Shown here: positions 1-11,147 of the stretch, piece after piece | How the letters are laid out: every line of letters starts with the position of its first letter | Position numbering within the stretch: position 1 is the first letter of the stretch | Source: Gymnorhina tibicen | Lineage: Eukaryota; Chordata; Aves; Passeriformes; Artamidae | NCBI GenBank assembly: GCA_013399875.1 | Contig: VXAZ01002362.1 | Span: 575,916-639,915 of the forward strand | Length of the DNA: 64,000 bases | Direction: 5' to 3' | The notes under the pieces: model-generated | What the model was told of the DNA's origin: nothing | Databases searched by the model: none | Seen by the model: only the letters and a program-made list of their open reading frames with translations | Program-made: the position numbers and the translations under genes

Positions 1-430
1 ATGTGGGGCCGGCCGGGCAGTGCGGGGCCGGGCGGTGCGGGGATGCCGGGCCGGGGGGATGCGGGGCGGTGCGGGGACAGCCGCGCGGTGCGGGAGGGTG
101 CGGAGCCGCCGCGGGCGCGGTGCGGGTTCATGGCAGCGCATCGCCCGGCAAATGGTGCCCGAAGCGGCGGCGCGGGGAGAGCCCGCTCGGGGAGCCGCGG
201 AGCTAAAATTAGCCAAGTGTAGAGAGTTTAGGGGAAACAACAATGAAAAAGTGCATCGAGGGCAGCGGGTTCCCGGTGTCCGGGGCGGCCCGGGAGCGCC
301 TGGAACGGGATTTCTTTAGCGCGGACAGGCGCTCCCCGCCAGGGCCGGTGCCGCCGGCCGCTGCCGAGGGGGGACGGATGGCACGGAGGTTGGAAAATCA
401 GATCCCAGCCCCGCGCAGGATATCCATAGA
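1..430. promoter_or_regulatory. CpG island, probable promoter / first-exon region
   Basis: This is the only long stretch in the window that is both very GC-rich and dense in CpG; the DNA beyond about 430 drops abruptly to AT-rich, CpG-poor sequence. GGGCGG (Sp1-type) words occur near 31 and 64. The first 125 bases are built from a degenerate TGCGGGG motif recurring near 21, 36, 60, 70, 89 and 121. In birds such islands mark promoters of housekeeping or developmental genes. The island is cut by the window edge, so the gene and its direction are unknown. A TATA-like word (GCTATAAATA) lies just outside, near 482-491, but nothing else supports it as a core promoter. Confidence 0.6.
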
Positions 431-455
431 AACGGAGATTAAAAAGATGAAATAA
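243..455 (+). CDS. Small ATG open frame in the CpG island, unrecognised
   Basis: This is a 70-codon frame starting at a true ATG with A at -3 (a favourable initiation context) and ending at TAA. The product begins MKKCIEGSGFPVSG and is basic, with Arg- and Pro-rich middle and a lysine-rich end. I recognise no domain, signal peptide or membrane segment. It could be an upstream ORF, a first coding exon read through into intron, or chance in GC-rich DNA. Another ATG frame (1-222) overlaps it upstream but is low-complexity Gly/Arg/Ala sequence. Confidence 0.12.
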   Translation: MKKCIEGSGFPVSGAARERLERDFFSADRRSPPGPVPPAAAEGGRMARRLENQIPAPRRISIETEIKKMK

Positions 456-3400
456 CTTATTTTGTTCTAAACAATAATGTTGCTATAAATACGAACATTT
501 TCCTTGTTCCCTTCCTGAAAAGCACAGAACATTTTAGCAGGCTCATCTCCTAACAAAACAAACCGGTGTACACAAACAGGCTGCAGATACCTTGCCCCCC
601 TCGAAAGCATTCCCTGTTTTTACTGGGAAATTGGCAAACCCACGGTCTGTACCTGTCCCCTCTGGAATCAATAAGCTGCACAGTATTTTTCCAAATACAG
701 CTACTTTCGTTGTTTTGCACTTCATCTGTAAAAGGAAAATATCTCTTCTCCCCCAAGTGAGTGATTGTAGATTTTTTTTCAAATTCTGTTTGATCACCGA
801 GTGAATTTAGTGCTCGCTCAAGTCCGTGGGCTGACTGCTTGGAAATGGCTCTGCCTGTCTTTGAAGAAGTTACGGCAGAGACGGCGGCAGAGCAATTGCC
901 ACAGCTTATTTCCCAATCTGCTGCCGGCCTCCTTTGGAAGAGCACCATCATTTCAGCCTCCATTTCCACTTTTTGCTGAGGCTGCTGCTTACAAAGATAC
1001 TAATTGCGATGGCGGGTTTTATGTTAATGGGTTCCACGTAATGATCAGCCCAACGACTACAGACCTTCAGATTGTTGGTTGGCTGTACTGGGAATAAAAC
1101 TAATGGCATTTGGTTATGAAAATGTCAGATCTCTACACGGTGATCTAAACTGGGGGCCCAACTAAACCGAAATCCGAGAGCTTCCACGCGACTGCCATGG
1201 GGCTGGACCCAGGGATGCCCTTGGAGAAGGAAACTCCTTTTCCCCTAGGAAGTGCCATGCTTTGAGGGAGAGCAGCTCCTTTCTGGGATGATGCTGGGGA
1301 GGTTTGGGGTGCCCGACTGGGGTCCCCCCAGCTCCGAGGAGAGGGCACGGGGTGCTCGGAGCGACAGCCGGGGATGGAGCAGGGATGGAGCTGCGCGAGC
1401 CTCCAAATTCTGACTAATGCCGTAACCGGTTTGGTAGCTCTAAAATAGGATTTTAATCCTGGGAAGCATCATTTCACATTCCAGTGATCTAATCAAAATC
1501 CTTTCCTCTAATCTCTCCATGGTCCCCCCTTTCTAGATGAAAGAGGCTGGAGTTCCTGTCTTCACCCTTTCTCCGCTGCCTCCCTGTTCTACCAGTCTGT
1601 TCTGTGTCCAGGCAACTGCAAAAAGACATTTCAAAGGCTCCTGCCGTGCCATGTAGATGTTTTCTCTTGTTAGTTTGGACTGCAGGTGTGTAAGCCTCAA
1701 GGATGAAGTATCGTGGTGCTGTTTTAGGTTCAGGGCACACAGTCATGGCACAATAAATCACATAGGAACGCTCCGCTTTGAACGCGCGCGCACAGAAAAG
1801 GGAAAAGAAAAAAGCATCTGACCTGAATCATTTTCTGGAAACACATCTGGTTAAAATCCAAAGTTTTAAATTGAGTAATATTTTAAAACACATTTGGTAG
1901 GTATTAAATTACAGCGTTATATCTGGTAATATTTATGATACTAATGTGTTAAGCGGAGGTTTATATCTGTCAAGAAATATGAATGATTGTCATATGGGGT
2001 AACAAATGTATCCTGATATAAATAACATTTTATGATATTTTTAACATTATTGTAGTCTTTTTTTTTGCAGAAGTTACATTATTGCCAATTTGAAATAAAA
2101 GCTCTGTGGCTACATACCAAAGCTTTTAGCTATGTAATTTTGGATAAGTATAAAGCAGTACGGCTGATTTGGGGAATTACTGAGAAACCTTAACTCTGCC
2201 GGAAGACAAACGCTGAGCACCTATAATTCCTATTGTCTTCCATGCAGGATCAAGTCCCTCATTTGCCATTTTGTGTGGCAGCAAGCCCAAAGAAATCTTG
2301 CTTGACAGCCGTGTTTTCTCAAAGTGCTGCATTTCTTCGGGCTGGATTCTGCAAAGATCCTGCAGGCTACAGAGCTCCTTGGAGCAAGTGATAATGTGCT
2401 TTGTGTTCCTGCTGAAATGTACTTGTGTATGATGGGAGAGGGAGCTTGGAAAATTGGGTGCACCCTGGCAAGAAGATGGTTAGAATAAAGTTTTCTAGGG
2501 TTATTATGTTTTGAAGAATCATTCTCATCTGTTCGTTTGAGGAAGGTTTTTCTAAAGTTAGATTTGATCTGTGTAAATGCTAACTTCTTTCAACAGGCTC
2601 TAACAGAATACTGAAAAAGGAAGCACAGTGGATTTGAAGTTTAAATCTAAAATGATGGCAGTAACTAGTAATGCTTGATACATCCAAACTATTTGTATGT
2701 TGTACAGATTTCTTTTTAGGAATTGGGCGAAAATCACATTAAAATGTGTTACCTATTAATGTCATAAAGTCTCACTGATACAGCTGTTTAATGAACATAT
2801 TTGCACTTTGGGCCATCACAGGCAATTGCTCTTGTTATGCTTCACATCATCATCTGGAATACTGAAGAAAATGGACCTGTATTCCAAAGGTCCCAAAGTG
2901 GCTGGGAGCAGTTCCTTAGTCTGGCTGCTCCCCTGGGTAGCCGTGTGCATTCATGAGGAGATTTTGGATGAGGAGTCCTGTTTTGGTCACTGGACTTAGG
3001 CTTCTCTTTGCCTTAATGAACCTGGCTGATTTTCTTGGCCAGGATGCTGAAAGATGAGGTGCTGCTTCTCCCAGCACCTGTAATTTTTGGGTCTCTGCTC
3101 CCAGGGTTCTTGGTTCTTTTTCTTCTCCTGATTTTTATGTAAACTGACTCCCAAATTTCTATCAGTTCCCCTAAAAGAGTTCCTCCAGAGCCATCTCTGT
3201 ACCCCTGTCTGCTCCTTGTCCAGCCCCTTCCTTCCTCACTTCATGGCTCTCATGTTTGCATTTTCTTCAGCTGATTGTTGTCCCTGGCTGCCTGGCTCCA
3301 TGTGCCTGTGCCCACTGGAAAGGAGTTCCTCATTCCAAAATCCCATCCCTCTCCACTGTGGAAGTGCCCCTCTGTTCACCTTAAACTGGGTTTGAGAGCA

Positions 3401-6400
3401 AAGCAAGCTGTGCTGTCTGTCCTTCACTGCTCTGTGCCACTGCACAGCAAGATTCCGTAGGGATGGCAGGGAACAGAGACAGCCAAACAGATAATTTATG
3501 TTCCTGGGAGATTTAGTCCAAATTAAGATCAAAACTCATATATGTCTTCCAAAGCACAGATTTTTTTTCCCCATTATTGTCAATGACTCTAATTCTGCTT
3601 GATTTATATCTCTGGTAGTGGCCAGAGGTTTTGCAGCACATAAATTGCTTGAGGATTTGGCCAGGGATGTGGACACTGTGACATGTAGAAGCTCAGGAAA
3701 GCCCCTGAGCAGAAAATGGTTGGAAACAGGGCAAACAGCAGGGAGAAGTATCCCCAGTGCCTGCACACGATTACCTGGGTGTCCAGCTGTGGTCACTCAG
3801 CTGGATGGACCCTTGTTTTCTCAACCAACTTGGCAATTCCCACATTCTTTGGTAAATTGGGAAGATTTTAGCAGAAATCATGTAGATGGCAGCACACGTA
3901 ATCCAAGCACAAAATCCTATGATTTCTGTTATCCTGTGAGCACTGCACAGCCGCAGATACACTCTGGTAGGTGGAAGAGAAGAAAGCAATTCTCACAGAG
4001 GGTAGGGAACAGAGCCACAATTAAAAGCAAAGTAAATTTGCGTGGTGTGATTACTTGCTGTGTAACTCTGAAGGTGTTTACGAGGATCCAGCATAACCCA
4101 CAAGAGATCTTCCTCGAGGATTTGTGGATTAACCCACACAAACACAAACATGGGATGACACTGCAGTGGTATCTCTGCCATGTGCAGCAGGAGTTACTGA
4201 AGACCCCAAAAGAGCTCCCACAACAACATTTCTGTCAAATAGCTGCTTTTCTCACCCAATGTTCCATCCAGATGCATGGTCATGTTCTGGCCAACATCTG
4301 GAACAGCAGAAAGAATTAGCAGGGGAAAGGACTGATCAGGTTATCCACTCCCTGGAGCTGGAGTAAGTTTGACACTGAATTTCTCTCAGGGTATGGTTGA
4401 CACCAGTTTTAATTTGTCAGAACTGTGCTTGCCTTCTCATCCTATATCCCATGCACAGGATGGTACCAGAGCCAGGATTTTGTTGGATGGCAGGCACGTC
4501 GAGTCCTTCTCTGGCCTCATGCTCCATCCAGCGCTCTTCTCTCTGACTTAGGCTAGTCTTGATTTGGTTATTTATTTATCTTTTGGTTATATATATATAT
4601 CTTTTCTGTCCTTTAAAGGGATCAGAAGACAAGTTAGTAAGTTATGTTCCCAGGAAAAATTCCCACCTTTTTTCTCACTTGAAAACTTCCATGTTTTTTG
4701 CCTTTTACTAGTTTCTCTTAGAGGTTTGGGTTTTGGGTTTTGCACATCCTTTTGTTTTTTGTGGTGTTTAACTCCTGCTGTTCCTGTAATGAACCCTCGC
4801 CCACTTCATGCAGCCACTTCCTCACTTCAGCTTCTTGCTCTTCCCATCTCTCAGGTCCATTTTGGCTTTGCTTTCCCCTCCACTAACTCTGTCCCAGCCA
4901 GGTATTTCTCCCAGTTTCTGCTGAATCTTCAGGTCCTGTATTCCACATATTACTTTAGAATAAGGAGCTGAAGCCTGCATTATTAGCTCAAATGCCTTTT
5001 TGTGTTCTGAACCTCACCTTGGCTTATTCTATTTGTTTGTGCCACTCTCCCAGTGGCAGGAGGGCTGCTTTAGTGGCTGTGGCTGGGGACTGGCTGCTGT
5101 CACAGGGCTCTTCATGACATGAAACAACTCCCTGGATCCTCCCTCAGTTTCTCCATTCTGTACAGCACCCGTGGCCACTGGGTGATCAAAATGTCATGGT
5201 GGCTGTCAGGCACTGCACCTCAAGGGTTGCAGGACAGGGAAACAGCAAGGAGGAGAAGGAGGAAATGGGTAAATAAAGCAGCTCGGAGCTGCTCCCTCAC
5301 CTCCAGTTCCCTTTTCCTTCCCTTCCACAGAAGTGGTGAGTGCAGAGCTGAGCTGCCTTGGCAAAGGAAAGAGAAGAAAGGTTTTTCTTTCACTTTCAAT
5401 CACAAACACTTCACGTGGGACACAAGAAAAGGGACATCCCTCTGCTCCTTTCCTCCAGCTGGGCTTTCTGGTCCCGTTGTCCCTTCCTTGGTGATCGCAC
5501 CCCTCGGTGGGTCCCCCACAGGCACCTGTATTGTGATCTGTGGTGTTTTGGGTGTCTGAGGTGGTTTGTCCTCCAATATGAGGGTGAGGTTTCATTTTGG
5601 GAAGCACATCTTTTCTTAGAAACACGAAGACTGTGACTGACTTAGCACAACTGTGATTTTCTGCAAACACAACTGTGTTTGGGGTGGTTGCATGCGAATG
5701 CCGGGGAAGGAGAAACAGTAATTCTGGGTTAATACAGAGAGGGAGAAAATAGACACCCTTAGAGGAAGCCCTGGGTTCACTGCAGCTGCCATACGCTGGC
5801 AAAACTGATGCTGTGTCCCACAGGAAACATTTCAGTGTGGAGAACCTCCTGTTCGAAGAGAGCATACCTGTGCCTGTTGTGACACACGAGTGAGCCAAAA
5901 TGCTTGGGGTAGCACATCAATCCAGTCTTTCTTTAGTACCATCTATGAAATAAATTGGTTTTTTTCCCCCTGGTGTTGCATCATTTCCTATTTGGTGTCC
6001 AGATGGTGACAGATTACCAAACAGGAAAAAAAATCCATGTAATATTTTGTATCTAAACATTACCTTCTTCTCTGGAATAAAGAGATCCAGTTTTATTCTG
6101 GCCATGATTCTCCATATTTATGTGCTGGCCCTTGTCTGCATCTGCTTGGCATTATCCTGGATTGAGGCTTTAACCTGCTATGAATCCAAAGAAATTATAC
6201 GGAATTGATGGGATCACTATGAATTTCCAGGGGTGTAGGCTAGTGCAGACCACATCCTATTAATCTTGTTGTGTTCTTTCTGTAAATAACAAGCTGGATT
6301 CGGCCCAACAAGAGTAAACAAATTGAAAGCATTCATAAAGAGCAGTAAATGGCTTTAAGATGTAAGAATAACGTATTGGTGGGTTGTCTCCAAGAATCCA

Positions 6401-6770
6401 GTTTTTAAAAGTACCAAAGCACACACAAAACTTTAGTTTAACGTGTTCTTAAGTGGCTGCCATGTGGGGCTGGCTGCTGAAGCAGGGCCATGGGCATAAG
6501 ACCTGCTTTCATGAAGGGATTATATAAAAAATTTAAAAGTGCAAGAAGGAGAAAAATGTTCAAGGGCAGCCAACCTGGAGGAAACAAATATAATTTAGTT
6601 GTGTGAAGTGTTTATAAATGCAGTTTATGAACATGTATAAAGGAGTAATTTTTTACTTTTCAGACTGCAACTGTCATACAGAAAAGAAACAATTGCTTAT
6701 TTGTCCTTTTCAATGATTTTTAGAGAATACTTTGCAGTTTGGCTATTTATTTTGACCTGCTTTTTCCTTT
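456..6770. other. Single-copy DNA, no gene recognised
   Basis: No exon of a known family, RNA gene or clear mobile element was seen. A GC-richer patch near 1300-1410 includes an 11-bp tandem GGGATGGAGC(A/T) at 1371-1391. Position 2040-2110 has a T-run followed by TTTTGCAG, a splice-acceptor-like word with no supporting frame. A 233-codon open frame at 3618-4319 (+) starts at GTG and has no internal ATG until very late. A 230-codon frame at 5206-5898 (-) starts at TTG. Neither resembles a known protein. Confidence 0.5.
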
Positions 6771-6821
6771 TTAGAAGCTTATTATTCTGTTGATTATTTA
6801 GAAGCTTATTATTCTGTTGAT
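6771..6821. repeat. 27-bp tandem duplication
   Basis: TTAGAAGCTTATTATTCTGT begins at 6771 and again at 6798, followed in both copies by TGAT. The copies (27 and 24 bases) are identical over 24 bases, so the duplication is recent compared with the degraded repeats nearby. Confidence 0.9.
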
Positions 6822-7169
6822 AGGTTAGCTTTTTGTGTGTGCTCTTCTTTATTTGTAATTGATAGGAAAGCACTTACCTGATTTATCTGAAAGTGGGAAT
6901 TGGTTTTAAATTTTGTTCAAAGTTTCAGACTTTCACATGCATGGGCTACCAAATTTGATCTATCGGACTCACTCCTTGGTTCTCTTGCATCATCAGAATA
7001 AATGTGAAATGACACAGAATGCCTGGAATTGCAATAATGCAGTGTAACAGAACTGACTATCAAGCTTCATATATAGATTAGATTAATGCATAAATCTAAT
7101 TTGATATTTTACATTACTGGGCTAATATTTTACAGATGTAATGCCAAGTTGTTGAGTAAATGAAAATCA

Positions 7170-7260
7170 CGGAGAGTCCAATTCTGAAAGGATTACTCAG
7201 GCAAAAATCCCTGCAGTCAGAGGGAGTATTGCCTGAACGAAGTCTGCAAAATTAGAACTA
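7170..7260. repeat. Degenerate foldback (hairpin) element
   Basis: TCAGGCAAAAATCCC (7197-7211) pairs with GGGAGTATTGCCTGA (7222-7236) at 12 of 15 positions around a 10-base loop. It is flanked by AATTCTGAAAGGATTAC and AAGTCTGCAAAATTAG. The wording resembles a foldback repeat I know from amniote genomes, in which a perfect hairpin lies inside 'actgcaggatt' flanks. The family assignment is from memory. Confidence 0.5.
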
Positions 7261-8709
7261 GAGCCATATTCCCCAAACAGACAAGCAGATTTATCTGTGA
7301 GATCTGCCCAGGAGTTGAATTCTTGTAACAATGAAAGATATATAGGGAAAATGAGCAAGTAGGTAACCTGAAATATAAGGAGAGACTGATAAGATCACAA
7401 CAACCCTGAGCAAGCACTTGTGTGGTTGGTGATGTCAACAGGAGCCCAAGCTGTTTTAATAAACTTGTTCATAGTTGTCCTATAGTGTGTTTTATATACT
7501 GAAGTACATAGATCACGTAAGAGTTTAACAAGAAGAGGATTCATATTAAATTTGCACATAAAATACCTCCATGAAATATGTGAAATGCTTTTCTTTTTTA
7601 TATGATTCCAATAAAACATCGATCATAAAACTCTGCCCTCCTGCTTCTTCATATCCAGTTTCAGCTGTTGCTTTGTGTTTAGAGTTGGAACTCATGACAC
7701 TTGGCAGATATCATTGTGGGGCACTTTTAATTGGTGAAGAAAGACCCTGGCTCTGCTTGCTCGCTCAGGGGGTATAAATCAGGAGGAACCCCACCAGAGC
7801 TGGTGAAATGTTGCATCTCTGCAAGAGGCTGTTGGGCCAAGTGATAGAAATGCTTGCAGCTCCTGTGGAACGTGCAGTCGTGTGGCTGTTTACAGCTGCT
7901 CAGGATCTGCCCCACTGGCTCGGATGGAGCAAAGCCAGGGATGATTCCTGCCCTTTACCATGAGTCTTGCTCAGTGTTTTGCGCTGTAAATTCTCCTGAC
8001 TCTTGCTGCCAAGCTCAGCTCCCTCCTTCACAGTTTCATATTCTGAGTGTGAACTGATACTGGTGGAAATCCAAGGGTAAAAAAGTGGTGAGTATAAAGC
8101 ACAGATCTGTAGCCTGGATCTGAGAGGAACAGCTTGACCACAGAGGAAGTTATTTGCACAAAAAGTATTCAAACAGATACGCACGGTTTACATGTGTTTA
8201 GTAAATCTTGTCTGAAAACTAGAACCAGCTGTATGGTGTGTGGAGGCCCCGGTCCCAGCCCCTCCTGAGCAGCGTTTCATACGTGTGGATGATACATTTC
8301 CGGTCACTTTTTCCATCTTTTAATTTGGGGGCTGTTAAGGACTGCAACACGAGGGGAGTGATTCCCATTCCGCTCTGTGGTGCTGGTCAGCATCCTCAGG
8401 TAGCTGTTCACAGCCCCTGCTCAGGGAAACATTCCCACCACAACCCCTTCCCTCCTTCCCTCCACCTGCAGCCCAGCAGCAGAGGTAGGGCACAATCCCC
8501 CGTGGCAGCTCAGGGGCACGAAAGGAGCTTTTCACGCCAGGCTCGCCATTATCCCACGGCATTATCCTACATGACGGCAGCGAAATCGATTGAGCCACTC
8601 GGGTTCACTCCTAAATGAGAGGCAAACCAGGCCTGAAAGCTAAATTTGCATGCCAGATTAAGGAAGTTGTAGATGCAAGCAAGATCTTTTTCCTTTTTTT
8701 CCCCCTTCT

Positions 8710-8733
8710 TTGTGTATGTGTGTGTGTGTGTGT
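8710..8733. repeat. Short (TG)n microsatellite
   Basis: A run of TG with one TA interruption follows a T/C-rich stretch. It is an ordinary dinucleotide repeat. Confidence 0.85.
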
Positions 8734-9544
8734 CTAACTATGCAACAAATTTTGTAGCTGAAATTTACATACTTCTTGATTCATGAAATTATGAGCAGCT
8801 GCTATTTTGCTACATTCTTAAATTGAAAAGGCAGCGAAGAAAAGAACAGACACATTAGGCAAACTCCATCTGCCCCTCATGTCTATCACTTCCCTTCACT
8901 CTCTCCTTTGCCAAACGGGATACAATGGCATAATCAGATGTCTTGGTTTGCCTGGGAGAGTCCCCAAATTCATATAGCTGTCGTCTAAGACGGGATTTTT
9001 GTTTTTCAGACAACTTCTTGACATGGTCTCTTGTTCCCCCCCTGAAACGTGGATACATATTTACAGAGGAAACAGCAGAACACAAAAGAGCTACAGGGAG
9101 AGAATAAACTTCAAGATGGTTTACAGGCTTTTGGAGGTTCCTGGAAGTATTCAGACATCATCTTAGGGACCTCAGGGTCACTGAGAATGAAGAAGCTTTC
9201 CTATTTTTATTTTTTTTCCTCCCATATTTTTATTCAAACTACAGCATGGAAAGATGTTGGGGTGAGAGGGTAAAATACAGGATTCATAAATAGAACAGAT
9301 GGGGTTCACTGCTACCTTTTGCCATGAATCTGAACAAATCCAATCTACAGGTACCTCCACACTCGGAGAAAGGAGTTCTCTTTGGAGATGAGAACTTCTA
9401 TTCTAAAAGTCTGGCCCTTACTTCACGATAAATACCACTTTACAGATCATAACACTACATTTCATCATGATGTAAATGTTTTGATTTTGCAGTTTTGAAT
9501 TAAAAGATGGAAGTTCAGAATTTTAGACCTATTTAACACCTGGT

Positions 9545-9735
9545 TAAACACTTAACAAACTAGTAACAGCTGAGTGCATCCCTGTTAAGTGGAGTTTTTT
9601 CCTTTTTGTTGCCCCACTTAAGAAACAGTCATTGTCATTCAGTCTCATTAACACAAATAGGTTCCCTAGGAGATGTCCCATTAAAGTGGCCATCCCTATT
9701 AAGCATGTCCCAATTAAGTAGTGTTTATTGTATGG
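9545..9735. mobile_element. Possible Tigger/pogo-type DNA transposon fragment
   Basis: Five copies of a CCC-n(1-3)-TTAAG-like word lie in about 140 bases: CCCTGTTAAGTGG near 9580, CCCCACTTAAG near 9612, CCCATTAAAGTGG near 9677, CCCTATTAAGC near 9694 and CCCAATTAAGTAG near 9709. Read on the minus strand the right end gives ACAATAAACACTACTTAATT followed by GGGACA. Tigger/pogo terminal regions often carry repeated 'CTTAA..GGGACA' words, so this may be one end of such an element. No transposase frame is present. It could also be unrelated repetitive AT-rich sequence. Confidence 0.35.
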
Positions 9736-10990
9736 CAGGTTCCAGACCTCAAAGCAGAATAATTTTCAGTTCCTAGAGGGAAAAAAAATAAGTCAAAGAA
9801 ATTACATATTTAAAAAAGGCTTAAATTGATACAAACTGATAAGAGCCCAAAAATGAAAAATGAGGGCTGACACTTCAGCCTTTTGTTTACCCTGTAATGC
9901 TGCTTTTCTGGTTTTGAGTTAAGAATGTAGCCTACACCCTATGAATTTCTTGGCTTTGATTTGATTGTGTCATAACCTAATGTTTTATGACTTACAATCA
10001 CATTAGTCATAGGAGTCACTCAAGTTTAGAGATGATGGAAAAGACATAGGGGATAGACAAATCCATACTGGGGAATAGTCTTGTGATGGAAGCGGCGGGC
10101 TGGGACCCAGCAGAGCCGAGCTCGCTGTCCGGGCCTGTGCCAAACGGTTCTGCCTCACTGAGAGCAGAACTCCAAGGCTCTATTCACATTATTTACATAC
10201 CTGAACAGACATTTAAATATTATTTTGTGCGCTCCTGTGCATACATAATCTATTTTGCTCTTAATCAAGGTGGATTTAAGTCGGGGGCTTATTCAAGGTG
10301 TTAAGAGACAAGCTCTGGAAAATCTTCCTGCATTGGCTGAGGATGATACAACTCAGTGTCTGCTGCCAAAGGCTACCCCTTATCCCCCAAATTATATTAG
10401 TGTCAGCCACTTCAGCATAAAATCCAGGTCTTTAGCACAAACCTGCCTTCAAAGAGCTGAAATTACTTGCCTTGATTTTGTCTCAAAGCAGGGGAGAAGC
10501 AGGCAGGTATCTCCTGTCTGTGCCGTGTCTGTGGGAGGTGACTTCCAGCGCAGAGACCGAGCAGAGGAGGAGGAAGAGGAGGAGGAGAAGAGGATTAATG
10601 CCATCTTCAACAACTGAAGGGAGTGCAGCATATTTACACTTTCAGCCAGGGCATTTGCACCTGCAGGAACAAGATGTTCCTTGTGCAGCTTTATTAGCTA
10701 CCCCAAATTAGACAACCTGTCCTTCGTCTGAAGGAGAAGTTTGTACCTGGGCGGAGTTCAATAAATAAATGAAAAAATATTCATGTTCCAGGGCCATAAA
10801 CTGAAATCTCTTCATGACAGGACCTCCAGAATTTTCCCCAGTACAGGCAAAAATGGAAATTCAACAGATTCGAAGCTTGTCAGAAAACAGGATTTTGATG
10901 TGTACAGAGAGATGACTTCTCTGCATCACTTTTTTTGGTGTTTCAGAGAAACAGACAGTTTGAGTCATGCCAGCTTATTTTCTTTATTTA
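9736..10990. other. Single-copy DNA, no gene recognised
   Basis: A short GC-rich patch (10085-10145) contains a few CpGs. The open frames at 10255-10617 and 10472-10711 run through the GAG repeat and have no recognisable content. Confidence 0.4.
10564..10592. repeat. (GAG/GAA)n purine trinucleotide repeat
   Basis: A purine-only stretch of GAG and GAA triplets. It creates poly-Glu in one frame and poly-Ser in the opposite strand, which explains the low-complexity segments of the overlapping open frames. Confidence 0.85.
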
Positions 10991-11147
10991 ACAGAATCAC
11001 AGACTCATTTAAGTTGGAAAAGAACTTTGAATCCAGGTGTAAACCCAACAGTGCCAAGCCCACCATTAAACCAGGTCCCTAAGCTCCATGCCTGGAAGCT
11101 TTCATGTTTCCCTGAAAAGCACTGTACACCTGTTAAATACCTTTCCT
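10991..11147 (-). mobile_element. CR1 LINE, 3'-end fragment
   Basis: The plus strand reads ACAGAATCACAGACTCATTT then AAGTTGGAAAAGAACTTTGA, followed by AACAGTGCCAAGCCCACCA and TTAAACCAGGTCCCTAAGC. This is the reverse complement of the avian CR1 3' end. The last part (CTGTTAAATACC near 11130) fits the 'TTTTAAATACCTCC' segment of the same family, but the part between is diverged. Only the 3' end is present, as usual for 5'-truncated CR1 copies. No frame remains. Confidence 0.85.

Noticed and set aside
2060..2075. T-run followed by TTTTTTGCAG as a splice acceptor
   Set aside because: No open frame with recognisable content follows and no paired donor was found.
3618..4319. 233-codon open frame on the plus strand
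   Set aside because: It starts at GTG, has no ATG until near its end, shows no known domain, and lies in single-copy non-coding texture. It is best explained by chance.
5206..5898. 230-codon open frame on the minus strand
   Set aside because: It starts at TTG, not ATG, has no recognisable domain or exon boundaries, and its composition follows the local base composition.
10255..10711. Open frames with poly-Glu or poly-Ser
   Set aside because: The runs come from a GAG trinucleotide repeat and nothing else in the frames is recognisable.
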